NCBI RefSeq assembly: GCF_001306145.1
Contig: NZ_LGKO01000005.1
Span: 620,001-684,000, forward strand
Origin: Thermanaerothrix daxensis
GTDB lineage: Bacteria > Chloroflexota > Anaerolineae > Anaerolineales > Anaerolineaceae
Direction: 5' to 3'
DNA: 64,000 nt
Shown here: piece after piece, positions 52,163 through 60,343 of the stretch
Layout: the number at the start of each line of letters is the position of its first letter
Position numbering within the stretch: position 1 is the stretch's first letter
Notes under the pieces: generated by a model
Seen by the model: only the letters and a program-made list of their open reading frames with translations
Databases searched by the model: none
Told to the model about the DNA's origin: nothing
Position numbers and translations under genes: made by a program

Positions 52163-53794
52163 TTATGCAAATGCTTTGATCTTGCAGACACCTGTAGGAC
52201 ACACATGCAGGGCAATGTGGGCTTCTACCTCGGCCCGGAAGTGTTTGAGCATATCTTTGATCGGGGTGCCAGCCGTCTGGCCCAACCCGCAGTTGGAAAG
52301 CAGATACATGTTTTCGCTCAGCCAGAGCAGTTGGTCCAGGTCTTCCATTTTGCCGCGACCTTCGGCGATGGCGCACATAATTTCGTAGGCTCGTTGCGTC
52401 CCGATGCGGCAGGGATTGCACTTACCACAGGATTCTTTGCGGAAGAAATTCATCAGCACTTTAACCAGATCCACCACACAGGTGTTTTCATCGCAAATCA
52501 GCAACGCCCCAGAGCCCAGCGCAACCCCGGCTTTAGCGTATGAATCGAAGTCCATTGGGGTATCCTGGAGGGAAGCGGGAATCAGCGAACCGCTTGAACC
52601 ACCCGTCTGTGCTAGTTTAAAGGCTGCCCCACCCTTCATTCCTTTGGCATAGATGTTGATGACCTCACGCAAGGTGATCCCCATAGGTACTTCAATGACC
52701 CCGGTTACATTGACATTGCCGAGGATGGTATATACCTTGGTCCCAGGGCTGCTGGGGGTGCCAAAACGGCGGTACCAGTCAGCGCCATTGAGGACGATGG
52801 GGGGAACATTGGCCAGAGTTTCTACATTATTCACGACGGTCGGCTTGCCCCACAGGCCGTAAGTGGTTGGGAATGGAGGGCGGGAGCGGGGTTGACCGCG
52901 TTTGCCCTCAATGGACTCAATCAGAGCGGTTTCCTCTCCGCAGATGTAGGCACCTGCACCGGTGTGAATATGGATGTCAAAACTGAAGTCGGTGCCAAAG
53001 ATGTTCTTGCCCAAGAATCCCATTTCACGGGCCTGTTCGATGGCTCGACGCAGGCGTTCTTGGGCCAGCAGGTATTCGCCACGCACGTAAATATAGCCCT
53101 CATCTGCACCGACCGCGTAACCGGCGATGGCCATTGCCTCAATAATGCTATGAGGGTCACCCTCCAGGATGATGCGGTCCTTGAAGGTTCCGGGTTCGCT
53201 CTCATCGGCATTGCAGATAATGTATTTCTTTGCGGATTTCTCGCGGGCAACAAACGACCATTTAGCGCCGGTAGGAAAACCGGCCCCCCCGCGCCCGCGT
53301 AGCCCGGATTTTTTAATCTCCTCGATGACCTCGTTGGGGGTCATCTCGGTAAGTACTTTACCGAGAGCCGTGTAGCCATCGTGGAGAATGTACTCTTCGA
53401 TGTCATCTGGATTAATCAAGCCCACCCGGCGCAAGACGATGCGTTGTTCGGCAGGAAGGGTGCCTTTACGGGCTGCCACCCAGGCAATGCGCCCCGAAAG
53501 TTCGCGTACCGGAGCCAGCAGATCGTTGGCAATGCGCCCCTTATAAAGATGTTCTTCGACCAGGTAGTGCACATCTTCTGGCCTAACCGGGCCGTACACG
53601 GCTGCCTCGGGATAGACGATAACCATGGGCAGGGCATCATGACGGCCGACGTCGCCGATCATCATTACCGAGACCTCATCGCTAAGCCCAAATGCCTGGA
53701 TCTCATTTTGCAGCGCTTGGAGGACCTGTTCGGCACCGCGTTCCAGACTGAGGGAATCCCCGGATACCAGCACCATCGAGCGAATCATTTTCAT
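52163..53794 (-). CDS. NuoF-like NADH/FMN subunit 2, formate dehydrogenase type (no C-terminal ferredoxin)
   Basis: A 543-residue flavoprotein. The Gly-rich FMN/NADH loop is GLRGRGGAGFPTGAKWSF, with CNADESEPGTFKDR and a [4Fe-4S] site in SCGKCNPCRIGT plus a later NCGLGQTAGTP. The N-terminal thioredoxin-like domain is present by length but has lost all cluster Cys (VSGDSLSLERGA and MIGDVGRHDALPM), so it should bind no [2Fe-2S]. The C-terminus ends CPTGVCKIKAFA with no ferredoxin domain, unlike the NuoF at 54337. The start was set at ATG 53794-53792 (MKMIRSMVLVSG). Confidence 0.88.
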   Translation of the reverse strand: MKMIRSMVLVSGDSLSLERGAEQVLQALQNEIQAFGLSDEVSVMMIGDVGRHDALPMVIVYPEAAVYGPVRPEDVHYLVEEHLYKGRIANDLLAPVRELSGRIAWVAARKGTLPAEQRIVLRRVGLINPDDIEEYILHDGYTALGKVLTEMTPNEVIEEIKKSGLRGRGGAGFPTGAKWSFVAREKSAKKYIICNADESEPGTFKDRIILEGDPHSIIEAMAIAGYAVGADEGYIYVRGEYLLAQERLRRAIEQAREMGFLGKNIFGTDFSFDIHIHTGAGAYICGEETALIESIEGKRGQPRSRPPFPTTYGLWGKPTVVNNVETLANVPPIVLNGADWYRRFGTPSSPGTKVYTILGNVNVTGVIEVPMGITLREVINIYAKGMKGGAAFKLAQTGGSSGSLIPASLQDTPMDFDSYAKAGVALGSGALLICDENTCVVDLVKVLMNFFRKESCGKCNPCRIGTQRAYEIMCAIAEGRGKMEDLDQLLWLSENMYLLSNCGLGQTAGTPIKDMLKHFRAEVEAHIALHVCPTGVCKIKAFA

Positions 53795-53813
53795 GGCATT
53801 CCTCCTTAGCGGC

Positions 53814-54299
53814 CTAGCGATAACGAGCCAGAATCTCGGGCACCCGCTCGGGGGTGACGTTGCCGTATACATCTTCGTCAACCACGATCACCGGACCAAC
53901 GCTGCATAGTCCCAGGCAGGAAACGGTAACCAGGGTCCATTGGCCATCTGGGCTGGTTTCGCCAGCCTCAAGGTGTAGATGTTCTTGCAGGGCTTCCCAC
54001 ACTTCTCGCCCGCCCACGACATGGCAAGGGGCGCTCTCGCAAAACTGCACAACGTGCTTGCCGCGCGGTTTGGTGGAGAGCATCTGATAAAAACTGGCTA
54101 CCGACATCACCTGGCTATGCGGTTCTTTCAGGCGCCTGGAAACCTCGTTCAAGGCTTCGGGGGGAAGGTAACCCAGTGCACGATTAATGTCGCTGAGGAT
54201 GGGAATGAGTTCTTCCCGCCGTGCCCCGTAGCGTTCGAGCGCTGCCTCCACGGCCGCCAGGATCCTCTCCTTTTTATGGTTGCCATTTTCGGGTTGCAT
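53814..54299 (-). CDS. NuoE-like [2Fe-2S] subunit 2
   Basis: A 161-residue thioredoxin-like ferredoxin. An N-terminal helical bundle (LERYGARREELIPILSDINRALGYLPPEAL) precedes the cluster domain with Cys pairs in FCESAPCHV and SCLGLCSVGP. These ligands are complete. The start was set at ATG 54299-54297 (MQPENGNHKKE). It lies 19 bp before NuoF2 and probably completes the formate dehydrogenase diaphorase module. Confidence 0.88.
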   Translation of the reverse strand: MQPENGNHKKERILAAVEAALERYGARREELIPILSDINRALGYLPPEALNEVSRRLKEPHSQVMSVASFYQMLSTKPRGKHVVQFCESAPCHVVGGREVWEALQEHLHLEAGETSPDGQWTLVTVSCLGLCSVGPVIVVDEDVYGNVTPERVPEILARYR

Positions 54300-54336
54300 G
54301 CCTCTCCTCCTGCCGGCTGATAAGAAAAGGAATGAC

Positions 54337-56118
54337 CTACTCAATCACCACGGCATTGAAGTTGCAAACCTGCATACAAATACCGCAGCGAATACACACA
54401 TCCGGATCAATCACATGGGGTTGACGACGCTCTCCGCTGATAGCACCTACCGGGCAGTTGCGGGCGCAAACGGTGCATCCGGTGCAGGCCTCTGGGAGAA
54501 TCTCGTAACGGATCAAGGCGCGGCAAACTTTTGCCGGGCAACGCTTTTCATAAATGTGGGCTTCGTACTCGTCGCGGAAGTGCTTGAGGGTGCTGGCCAC
54601 GGGATTGGGGGCACCCTGCCCCAAACCGCACAGGCTGTTAGTACGGATTTGTTCGCATAAGTATTCCAGTGTCTCGATATCGCCATCCTGGCCCTTGCCC
54701 TCGCAAATGCGGGTGAGAATTTCCAGAATGCGGCGTGTGCCGATGCGGCAGGGGGTGCACTTTCCACAGGATTCGTCCTGGGTGAATTCCATGAAGAAGC
54801 GGGCAATATCCACCATGCAGGTGTCTTCGTCCATGACGATCATCCCACCCGAACCCATGATCGAGCCCGCGGCGGTCAGCGATTCATAATCCACTGGCAG
54901 ATCAAGGTAACTGGCGGGCAGACATCCTCCCATCGGACCACCGGTTTGAATGGCTTTGAAGGCTTTGCCATCTCGAATGCCGCCCCCGACATCATAAACG
55001 ATCTCGCGCAATGTGATGCCGAAGGGCACTTCAATTAAGCCAGTGTGATTGAGATCACCTGCCAGCGCGAAGGTTTTGGTCCCCTTGCTTTTTTCTGTGC
55101 CCATGCTGGCAAACCACTCGGCCCCTTTGAGGATGATTTGCGGAACATTGGCATAGGTTTCTACATTGTTGATGTTGGTGGGTTTGCCCCACAGGCCGCT
55201 CTGAGCGGGGAAGGGCGGACGAGGACGCGGCTCACCGCGCCGACCTTCGATTGAGGCAATCAGGGCGGTTTCCTCACCGCAGACAAAGGCGCCGGCTCCC
55301 TGGCGCACTTCGAGGTCAAATGAGAAGTCGGTTCCCAGGATGTTCTTGCCCAGTAGGCCAAAGTTACGTGCCTGCTGAATGGCGATGTTGAGTGTTGAGA
55401 CTGCCAGGGGGTATTCGGCACGGCAGTAGATGTAGCCCTGCGATGCCCCAATGGCGTAAGCGGCGATGATCATCCCCTCAATCACAGAGTGTGGATCGCC
55501 CTCCAGCACCCGGCGGTTCATAAAAGCACCGGGGTCGCCCTCGTCGGCATTGCAGATGATGTACTTGGGCTCGCCCTTCGCGGCACGGGTGAGTTCCCAC
55601 TTGCGCCCGGTTGGAAAACCGGCCCCCCCGCGCCCACGCAATCCGGAGCGCTTGATCTCATCAATCACCTGCTCGGGCGTCATCTCGGTGAGCACTTTAG
55701 CCAGCGCCTGGTATCCATCTTCGGCAATGTAATCTTCAATGTTTTGCGGATCAATCTTGCCGCAATTGCGCAAAACAACCCGCACCTCTTTGGGGGTAGG
55801 CGCGCTTAGTTCTTCATCCACAAATTTGGGCCTGGTGTAGAGGAATTTTTGGACAACTCGCCCTTTGAGGAAGTGCTCTTCGACCAGGTAGGGGATGTCA
55901 TCTACTGAAAGGCCGACGTAATGAACGCCTTCAGGGTAGACCATCAATTCAGGACCGTCGCTGCAAGCGCCGATGCGTGAGGTCTCGAGCACTTGGACTT
56001 CGTCAATCAACCCCTGAGCTACCAGTTCATCTTGAAGCGCATCCTCAATCTCGTGGGCGCCGCGGTTTAGACACTCAGGATCTACGCATACCAGAACATG
56101 AGACCGATAGTATTTCAT
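54337..56118 (-). CDS. NuoF/HydB-like flavoprotein with C-terminal 2x[4Fe-4S] domain
   Basis: A 593-residue subunit of the HydB/HndC type found in electron-bifurcating hydrogenases. Order: thioredoxin-like N-domain (about 1-90), FMN/NADH domain with GLRGRGGAGFPTGRKW and CNADEGDPGAFMNR, the [4Fe-4S] site SCGKCTPCRIGT plus SLCGLGQGAPNP, and a C-terminal ferredoxin domain with CTGCTVCARNCP and CIRCGICMQVC. In the N-domain only three of four Cys remain (Cys11, Cys16, Cys52); Arg48 occupies the third ligand position (TSRIGACSD). The extra ferredoxin domain is the expected contact for ferredoxin-linked chemistry. Confidence 0.9.
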   Translation of the reverse strand: MKYYRSHVLVCVDPECLNRGAHEIEDALQDELVAQGLIDEVQVLETSRIGACSDGPELMVYPEGVHYVGLSVDDIPYLVEEHFLKGRVVQKFLYTRPKFVDEELSAPTPKEVRVVLRNCGKIDPQNIEDYIAEDGYQALAKVLTEMTPEQVIDEIKRSGLRGRGGAGFPTGRKWELTRAAKGEPKYIICNADEGDPGAFMNRRVLEGDPHSVIEGMIIAAYAIGASQGYIYCRAEYPLAVSTLNIAIQQARNFGLLGKNILGTDFSFDLEVRQGAGAFVCGEETALIASIEGRRGEPRPRPPFPAQSGLWGKPTNINNVETYANVPQIILKGAEWFASMGTEKSKGTKTFALAGDLNHTGLIEVPFGITLREIVYDVGGGIRDGKAFKAIQTGGPMGGCLPASYLDLPVDYESLTAAGSIMGSGGMIVMDEDTCMVDIARFFMEFTQDESCGKCTPCRIGTRRILEILTRICEGKGQDGDIETLEYLCEQIRTNSLCGLGQGAPNPVASTLKHFRDEYEAHIYEKRCPAKVCRALIRYEILPEACTGCTVCARNCPVGAISGERRQPHVIDPDVCIRCGICMQVCNFNAVVIE

Positions 56119-56164
56119 ATCGCAACCTGTAGCCTTATAAGGATCGTATCCAGGTAAAAATGCT

Positions 56165-56533
56165 TTAGAGCGGAACTACATGATCCTGGACGACCTGCCC
56201 TTTAAGCACGTGCTCTTCCAGGATACGGCGTGCAACCTCGGGTGTTACTTTGCCGTAGGTCACTTTTGGCTGATCGCCAACCGTGATCTGGACAATGGGC
56301 TCGCGTTCGCACAGGCCAATGCAGCCGGTTTGGGTAACGATGATCCCCTCCAGATTCTTCTCAGCAATCGTTTCAAGGATAGCCTTCATTGTGTCGCGCG
56401 CACCGGCAGCAATACCGCAAGTACCCATTGCCACCGTAATTTGTACCTGCCCTGAGGTGGTTTTGGCCTTCCGCTTAGCCAGGGCTTCTTCGCGAATGCG
56501 TTTCAAATCATCCAGACTTTTGATTGTGGGCAT
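56165..56533 (-). CDS. Thioredoxin-like (2Fe-2S) ferredoxin domain protein
   Basis: A 122-residue protein of the small ferredoxin type found in Hyd operons between nuoE and nuoF. Cys residues are in AMGTCGIAAGARDT and TGCIGLCERE, i.e. the typical three visible positions. The N-terminal LDDLKRIREEALAKRKAKT helix is charged. The start was set at ATG 56533-56531 (MPTIKSLDD). The likely role is intermolecular electron transfer within or around the diaphorase module. Confidence 0.85.
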   Translation of the reverse strand: MPTIKSLDDLKRIREEALAKRKAKTTSGQVQITVAMGTCGIAAGARDTMKAILETIAEKNLEGIIVTQTGCIGLCEREPIVQITVGDQPKVTYGKVTPEVARRILEEHVLKGQVVQDHVVPL

Positions 56534-56543
56534 ATCACACTCC

Positions 56544-57110
56544 TTAAGTTGCTTTTTGCAAGAGGGTGGATTTTTGAACCTGAGAGATACCGTTTTCCAG
56601 TTCCTGGCGCAGGTAAGCCAGAACACGCGGTTCGGTCAGCGGAACATCTTGCAGAATTTCCAGGATGGGTTGGCTTTCGAAGGTATAAGTTTCGCCATCT
56701 ACCTGGTAGATAAAAGTCCAATTCACATGGGGGTTGCCTACCAGCAAGGTCAGTAAGGTGCCAGCCAAATCTCCCAACGGCATGCGATCAATGTGACTGC
56801 GTTGGAACGAGACCCGCACACAGGTGCCTTTGCCTACTTCGGATTCAATCTCCAGGCAACCGTTGCAGGCCTCGGCGGCCGCCTTCAGCAACGGAATGCC
56901 CAGGCCAACTTTGCGGGTTGTACGTGTGGTGACAAAGGGGTCCACCACGCGAGCCACCATTTCAGGGTCCATGCCCTTTCCATCGTCACACACCTCCATG
57001 ATCAAGCGGTCGTTGTGGGTGTCTTCTACCACTTTAATGGTGACGTGGTGAGCCCCAGCCGCTAGACTGTTCTCAGCGATATCAAGGAGGTGGAGAGCCA
57101 GTTCCTTCAT
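56544..57110 (-). CDS. HATPase-domain (anti-sigma/histidine-kinase-like) protein
   Basis: A 188-residue protein with a GHKL ATPase domain: N-box DIAENSLAAGAHHV, G1 CDDGKGMDPEMV, and G2-like KVGLGIPLLKAAAE. There is no histidine-phosphorylation or membrane domain. Similar genes are a standard but unexplained part of [FeFe]-hydrogenase HydABC operons. It is packed between NuoE (6 bp) and the small ferredoxin (10 bp), so it should be co-translated with them. Confidence 0.85.
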   Translation of the reverse strand: MKELALHLLDIAENSLAAGAHHVTIKVVEDTHNDRLIMEVCDDGKGMDPEMVARVVDPFVTTRTTRKVGLGIPLLKAAAEACNGCLEIESEVGKGTCVRVSFQRSHIDRMPLGDLAGTLLTLLVGNPHVNWTFIYQVDGETYTFESQPILEILQDVPLTEPRVLAYLRQELENGISQVQKSTLLQKAT

Positions 57111-57116
57111 GAGGGT

Positions 57117-57638
57117 CTATGCTTGAGGTTGCAATGGCCGCAGGATTTGCGGGAATTTGTTGGGGCGAACACGCCCGACGATTTGGTCATCTACAACCAC
57201 CACCGGTGCCTGGCTGCAAGCCCCAACGCACCGGCACAATTCCAACGTAATATTGCCATCGGGGGTGGTCTGGCCTGGTTCAATTCCCAACAACGACTTG
57301 GCTTTTTCGATTAACTGAGGCGTGCCCCCGACGTAACAGGCGGTGCCCATGCAAAACTTAATGGTGTGTTTGCCGCGCGGGGTTGTGGTGAAGAACGAGT
57401 AGAAAGTTACTACGCCATGGACTTTGCTGACCGGAATGTGAAGTGCATCGGCTACATACTGTTGCATTGGGTTGGAGATATAACCAATCCGAGATTGCAA
57501 CTCGTTCAATATCACCATTAGCGCCCCGGGAAGGTCTTTGTTCTTCTCGAGAATCTCGTCAATAATTTGCTTCTTTTCCGGGTCGGCTAAAGGATCATTG
57601 GCTGGGATTCGGGTTTTTGCGATCGTTGCCAGGCTCAT
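57117..57638 (-). CDS. NuoE/HydC-like [2Fe-2S] subunit
   Basis: A 173-residue thioredoxin-like ferredoxin subunit. The helical N-terminus (IIDEILEKNKDLPGALMVILNELQ) is followed by the cluster domain with Cys pairs in FCMGTACYVGG and LCRCVGACSQAP. The start was set at ATG 57638-57636, with GGAG 7 bases before; the longer frame would begin with TTG. It heads the diaphorase part of the block, 138 bp downstream of the PHP gene, and a Rex-like site lies in that gap. Confidence 0.9.
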   Translation of the reverse strand: MSLATIAKTRIPANDPLADPEKKQIIDEILEKNKDLPGALMVILNELQSRIGYISNPMQQYVADALHIPVSKVHGVVTFYSFFTTTPRGKHTIKFCMGTACYVGGTPQLIEKAKSLLGIEPGQTTPDGNITLELCRCVGACSQAPVVVVDDQIVGRVRPNKFPQILRPLQPQA

Positions 57639-57765
57639 AAGAATCTCCAATAGACTAATCGGATGTAAATAGCCTTAAAAACTTCTTCTGCTGTGATGAG
57701 TTTACCGAGTTTCTCCAGTTACCAGAATTACCAAATGTCATTATCTTATCATGAAAGTTGTAATA

Positions 57766-57783
57766 ATGTGAAAAAATTAACAA
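57766..57783 (-). promoter_or_regulatory. Rex-like operator before the hydrogenase/FDH genes
   Basis: ATGTGAAAAAATTAACAA (plus-strand reading) fits the Rex consensus TTGTGAA/TTGTTAA-N4-TTCACAA/TTAACAA at all arm positions but the first base. It overlaps the end of the PHP gene and lies 128 bp before the NuoE start, in the widest gap of the upstream half. On the minus strand a TTCACA/TAAGAT promoter-like pair (18-bp spacer) lies next to it. Confidence 0.5.
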
Positions 57784-58547
57784 TCTGCGCCTGTAGGGAT
57801 GGTAGTGGCCGAGAGAATGCGGCAGGAGCGCCCTTTTTCACCCCGCAGTGCCATGCGGATCTCTGCCAGCGTTGGGGCTTCCATTTCAAAAAGTGTGCTT
57901 CCCAGAAATTCGCTTAAGCGATGTACATCGCCGCTTTGGATGAGCGGATAGCCAACAATCTGGGGAAAGCGGGCAGGAACATCACGTGGTTTGAGATGGC
58001 GTGAGATCTCCAGTGCTTCTACTGGTAAGGTGGGGGGGACAAATCCCAGGGTTTCAATTAGCCCGAATGTCTTGCGATCCACATGAGCGGGGATGAAGAG
58101 CCCACCCAATTCTGTGACCTTTTGCCAGGCTTCCTCAAGCGAAAATGAGGTCGCTACCAGGAGCAACCGTTCTTCGTGGGCCACGAAATCCCCCTCTTTA
58201 TCTACGATGAGTTGGTCGCCAAAGTAGTCGGGACGATTCTTGAGGGGGGGCAGGGCCTGATCCACCATGGCTTGCCAGGCATGGGCTTGCTCGAGGGTGT
58301 CAAAGAGGCAAAGGACGTGAACATCTTCGCGAGTTTGCAGTTCCATGCCTGGCAGCACACTCAGGGGGTGGCCTGCAGCAGCCGCTTGCACAGCGGCAAT
58401 GTTGGCGGTGGCATTGTGATCGGTAATGGCGATAAGGGTGATTCCGCGCTCCACTGCTTCACTCACGATGAGGGGAGGGAGCATTTCGATCTCAGCGCAG
58501 GGTGAGAGGACGGTGTGCACGTGCAGGTCAGCGCGGAAGATGGTCAC
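57777..58547 (-). CDS. PHP-domain phosphoesterase
   Basis: A 256-residue PHP (polymerase and histidinol phosphatase) domain protein. The metal-binding motifs are ADLHVHTVLSPCAE, TDHNAT, LPGMELQTREDVHVLCLF, PAHVDRKT and QSGDVHRLSEF. Hydrolysis of a phosphoester or nucleotide is expected; the substrate is unknown. Such genes accompany HydABC-type hydrogenase operons. It lies 21 bp after the second DRTGG gene. Confidence 0.85.
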   Translation of the reverse strand: MTIFRADLHVHTVLSPCAEIEMLPPLIVSEAVERGITLIAITDHNATANIAAVQAAAAGHPLSVLPGMELQTREDVHVLCLFDTLEQAHAWQAMVDQALPPLKNRPDYFGDQLIVDKEGDFVAHEERLLLVATSFSLEEAWQKVTELGGLFIPAHVDRKTFGLIETLGFVPPTLPVEALEISRHLKPRDVPARFPQIVGYPLIQSGDVHRLSEFLGSTLFEMEAPTLAEIRMALRGEKGRSCRILSATTIPTGADC

Positions 58548-58568
58548 CTTGCACTCCTTCTGCTCTGA

Positions 58569-58925
58569 TCAAGCGGTCGTTTCGGGATTGCGAACCCCCA
58601 ATTCCCAGAGCCGTCCGATGACCGTGTAGGTAGGGAGGGGGGTGGAGAGCAGAATAACGCCTTCTTGAGTGGCCTTTTCGAGGGTGGCGGCATCGGGTTG
58701 AGCCCCTTCGGTGATAATGACGGCGGCGAGATCCAGCAGGGCTGCCACTGCTACAATGTTTAAGTGCGATTGAAGCGTAATCCATAAATTGCCGCGTTGG
58801 GCGCCGCTCATTACACACGAGAGCAAATCCGAAGCGTAGCCACCGGTTGGCTCTATTTCATTCAAATTAACTGAGCAGGTAAGAACATTGAGTTGTAAGG
58901 CATCCACAATTTGATCCAATCGCAT
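58569..58925 (-). CDS. DRTGG-domain protein 2
   Basis: A 118-residue protein with a DRTGG-like fold: MRLDQIVDALQLNVLTCS, GGYASDLLSCVMSGAQRGNLWIT, LDLAAVIITEGAQPDAATLEKATQEGVILLST. It is paralogous to the gene at 59978 and lies three positions later in the same operon. The DRTGG domain is associated with CBS and HPr-kinase-type proteins, presumably as a ligand or regulatory module; no enzymatic motif is seen. Confidence 0.78.
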   Translation of the reverse strand: MRLDQIVDALQLNVLTCSVNLNEIEPTGGYASDLLSCVMSGAQRGNLWITLQSHLNIVAVAALLDLAAVIITEGAQPDAATLEKATQEGVILLSTPLPTYTVIGRLWELGVRNPETTA

Positions 58926-58953
58926 GCTGGGCTCTCCTTGGTGTTGGGAGTGA

Positions 58954-59949
58954 TTATGTTACGGCCAGGGCTTCTCCTTTAGAGTGGGTATGGGGAGGCG
59001 GCAAGTAGATCTTCATCCGCAGGCGAGTCCCTTTGCCCCACTCGGATTCCAATTTCATCCAATCCACACAACGCTTGATGTTAACAAGTCCCATTCCGGC
59101 CCCGAAGCCCATTTCGCGCACTTTTTCGCTGGCGGTAGAGTAACCGGGCTGCATGGCTAATTCCACATCGCGAATTCCAGGGCCGTAATCGTAGACATCA
59201 ATGGAGATTTGATGGGGTTCAATTTCCGCGCGAATGACCCCGCCTTCCGTGGTATGGATGATCAGATTCATCTCGGCTTCATAAACGGCGATGCCACAAC
59301 GTCGCGCAATTTGTGGAGGGGCTCCCAGGCGCAACAAAGCGCGTTTGATCTTGGCCGAGGCTTCTCCTCCGTGCTCAAAATCTCCTTGTTTGATGTTGTA
59401 GCGTAAGATCAGGCTGGTGCGTTCTGACTCAATATCCTCAAACAGGTGACTGGCGCGGTAGCGTCTCACTTCCTCGGATTGATAATCGCGCTCCAACGCG
59501 CGTAGCAAACCACGTGTGATATCCCCTTTGGTAATGATGCCAATGAGATGCCCGGTACCATCCACGACGGGAAGCCGTCCGTATTTCTTGCTGACGAACA
59601 CCTTTAGGGCTTCAATGACCGAGTCATCTCCCTTAACCACCACCGGATTGGGAGTCATGTACTGGTGAACGGGGGCAGCCAGGTCTTGGTTTAGCAAGCA
59701 GCGGATAAGATCTTCAATGCTGACGAGGCCGATCAGGTTTCCCTCCTCCAACACGGGGGCCCCTGAGATACGGGCTTGCCGAAATGTTTCAAGCACCGTT
59801 TGCATGGTATCGTTGGGGTGCATGGTGATCACCTGGCTGGTCATCACCTCGCGCACGCGAATTTCGTAGGCTAATTCTTCGACACGGCTGATGTTTTCAG
59901 CCACCTTATCGGTGATCACGCGGGAGGCAGATAGCAGATTGTCGCTCAT
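58954..59949 (-). CDS. CBS-pair plus HATPase regulatory protein
   Basis: A 331-residue protein with two CBS repeats (about residues 30-150; REVMTSQVITMHPND and VHQYMTPNPVVVKGDD are the starts) followed by a GHKL ATPase domain (about 190-320) with CGIAVYEAEMNLIIH (N-box) and DYGPGIRDVELAMQPGYST, then GFGAGMGLVNIKRC. CBS pairs bind adenine nucleotides, so ATP/AMP sensing coupled to an anti-sigma-like ATPase is plausible. It lies between the two DRTGG genes with 28-bp gaps on each side. Confidence 0.87.
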   Translation of the reverse strand: MSDNLLSASRVITDKVAENISRVEELAYEIRVREVMTSQVITMHPNDTMQTVLETFRQARISGAPVLEEGNLIGLVSIEDLIRCLLNQDLAAPVHQYMTPNPVVVKGDDSVIEALKVFVSKKYGRLPVVDGTGHLIGIITKGDITRGLLRALERDYQSEEVRRYRASHLFEDIESERTSLILRYNIKQGDFEHGGEASAKIKRALLRLGAPPQIARRCGIAVYEAEMNLIIHTTEGGVIRAEIEPHQISIDVYDYGPGIRDVELAMQPGYSTASEKVREMGFGAGMGLVNIKRCVDWMKLESEWGKGTRLRMKIYLPPPHTHSKGEALAVT

Positions 59950-59977
59950 GGGAGGGACCTAGATGCAAACCTTGGGG

Positions 59978-60343
59978 CTACTCGCTTGATACCGGGCGTT
60001 CCAGACAAGGCAACCCGGCTTGATAAAGCCGGCCGCAGGCTTCAAACATTCCATAATGGGTGGAGATTAACGGAATGCCCTCATTTTCGGCTAATTGGAG
60101 CGTCTCGCTGGGGGGAAGTTTGCCACGCACCAGGACGATGGCGGTGATATCTGCCATGAGCGCTGTTCTAACCACTTGCGGGTTGCACAGGCCGGTTAAT
60201 AACAGGGCTTCTTCCGGCTGGGTGGAGGAGAGCACATCGCTCATTAAATCGGCACCGACACCGCCTTTGACCTGGCGATTAAGATTGACCGAAGTGGTCA
60301 GTACCTTTCCGTCAAGAATTTCGATCACCTGTTTGAGTTCCAT
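59978..60343 (-). CDS. DRTGG-domain protein 1
   Basis: A 121-residue DRTGG-domain protein: MELKQVIEILDGKVLTTSVNLN, GVGADLMSDVLSSTQPEEALLLTGL, DITAIVLVRGKLPPSETLQLAENEGIPLIST. It is the first gene of the 23-kb minus-strand run and shares its layout with the gene at 58569, suggesting duplication. A divergent promoter region to hisS (60344-60553) lies upstream. Confidence 0.78.
   Translation of the reverse strand: MELKQVIEILDGKVLTTSVNLNRQVKGGVGADLMSDVLSSTQPEEALLLTGLCNPQVVRTALMADITAIVLVRGKLPPSETLQLAENEGIPLISTHYGMFEACGRLYQAGLPCLERPVSSE

Noticed and set aside
37315-60343. [FeFe]-hydrogenase catalytic subunit
   Set aside because: No H-cluster Cys motifs were found in any protein of the run; the NuoG-like 651-residue protein ends in a Mo-domain-like region instead.
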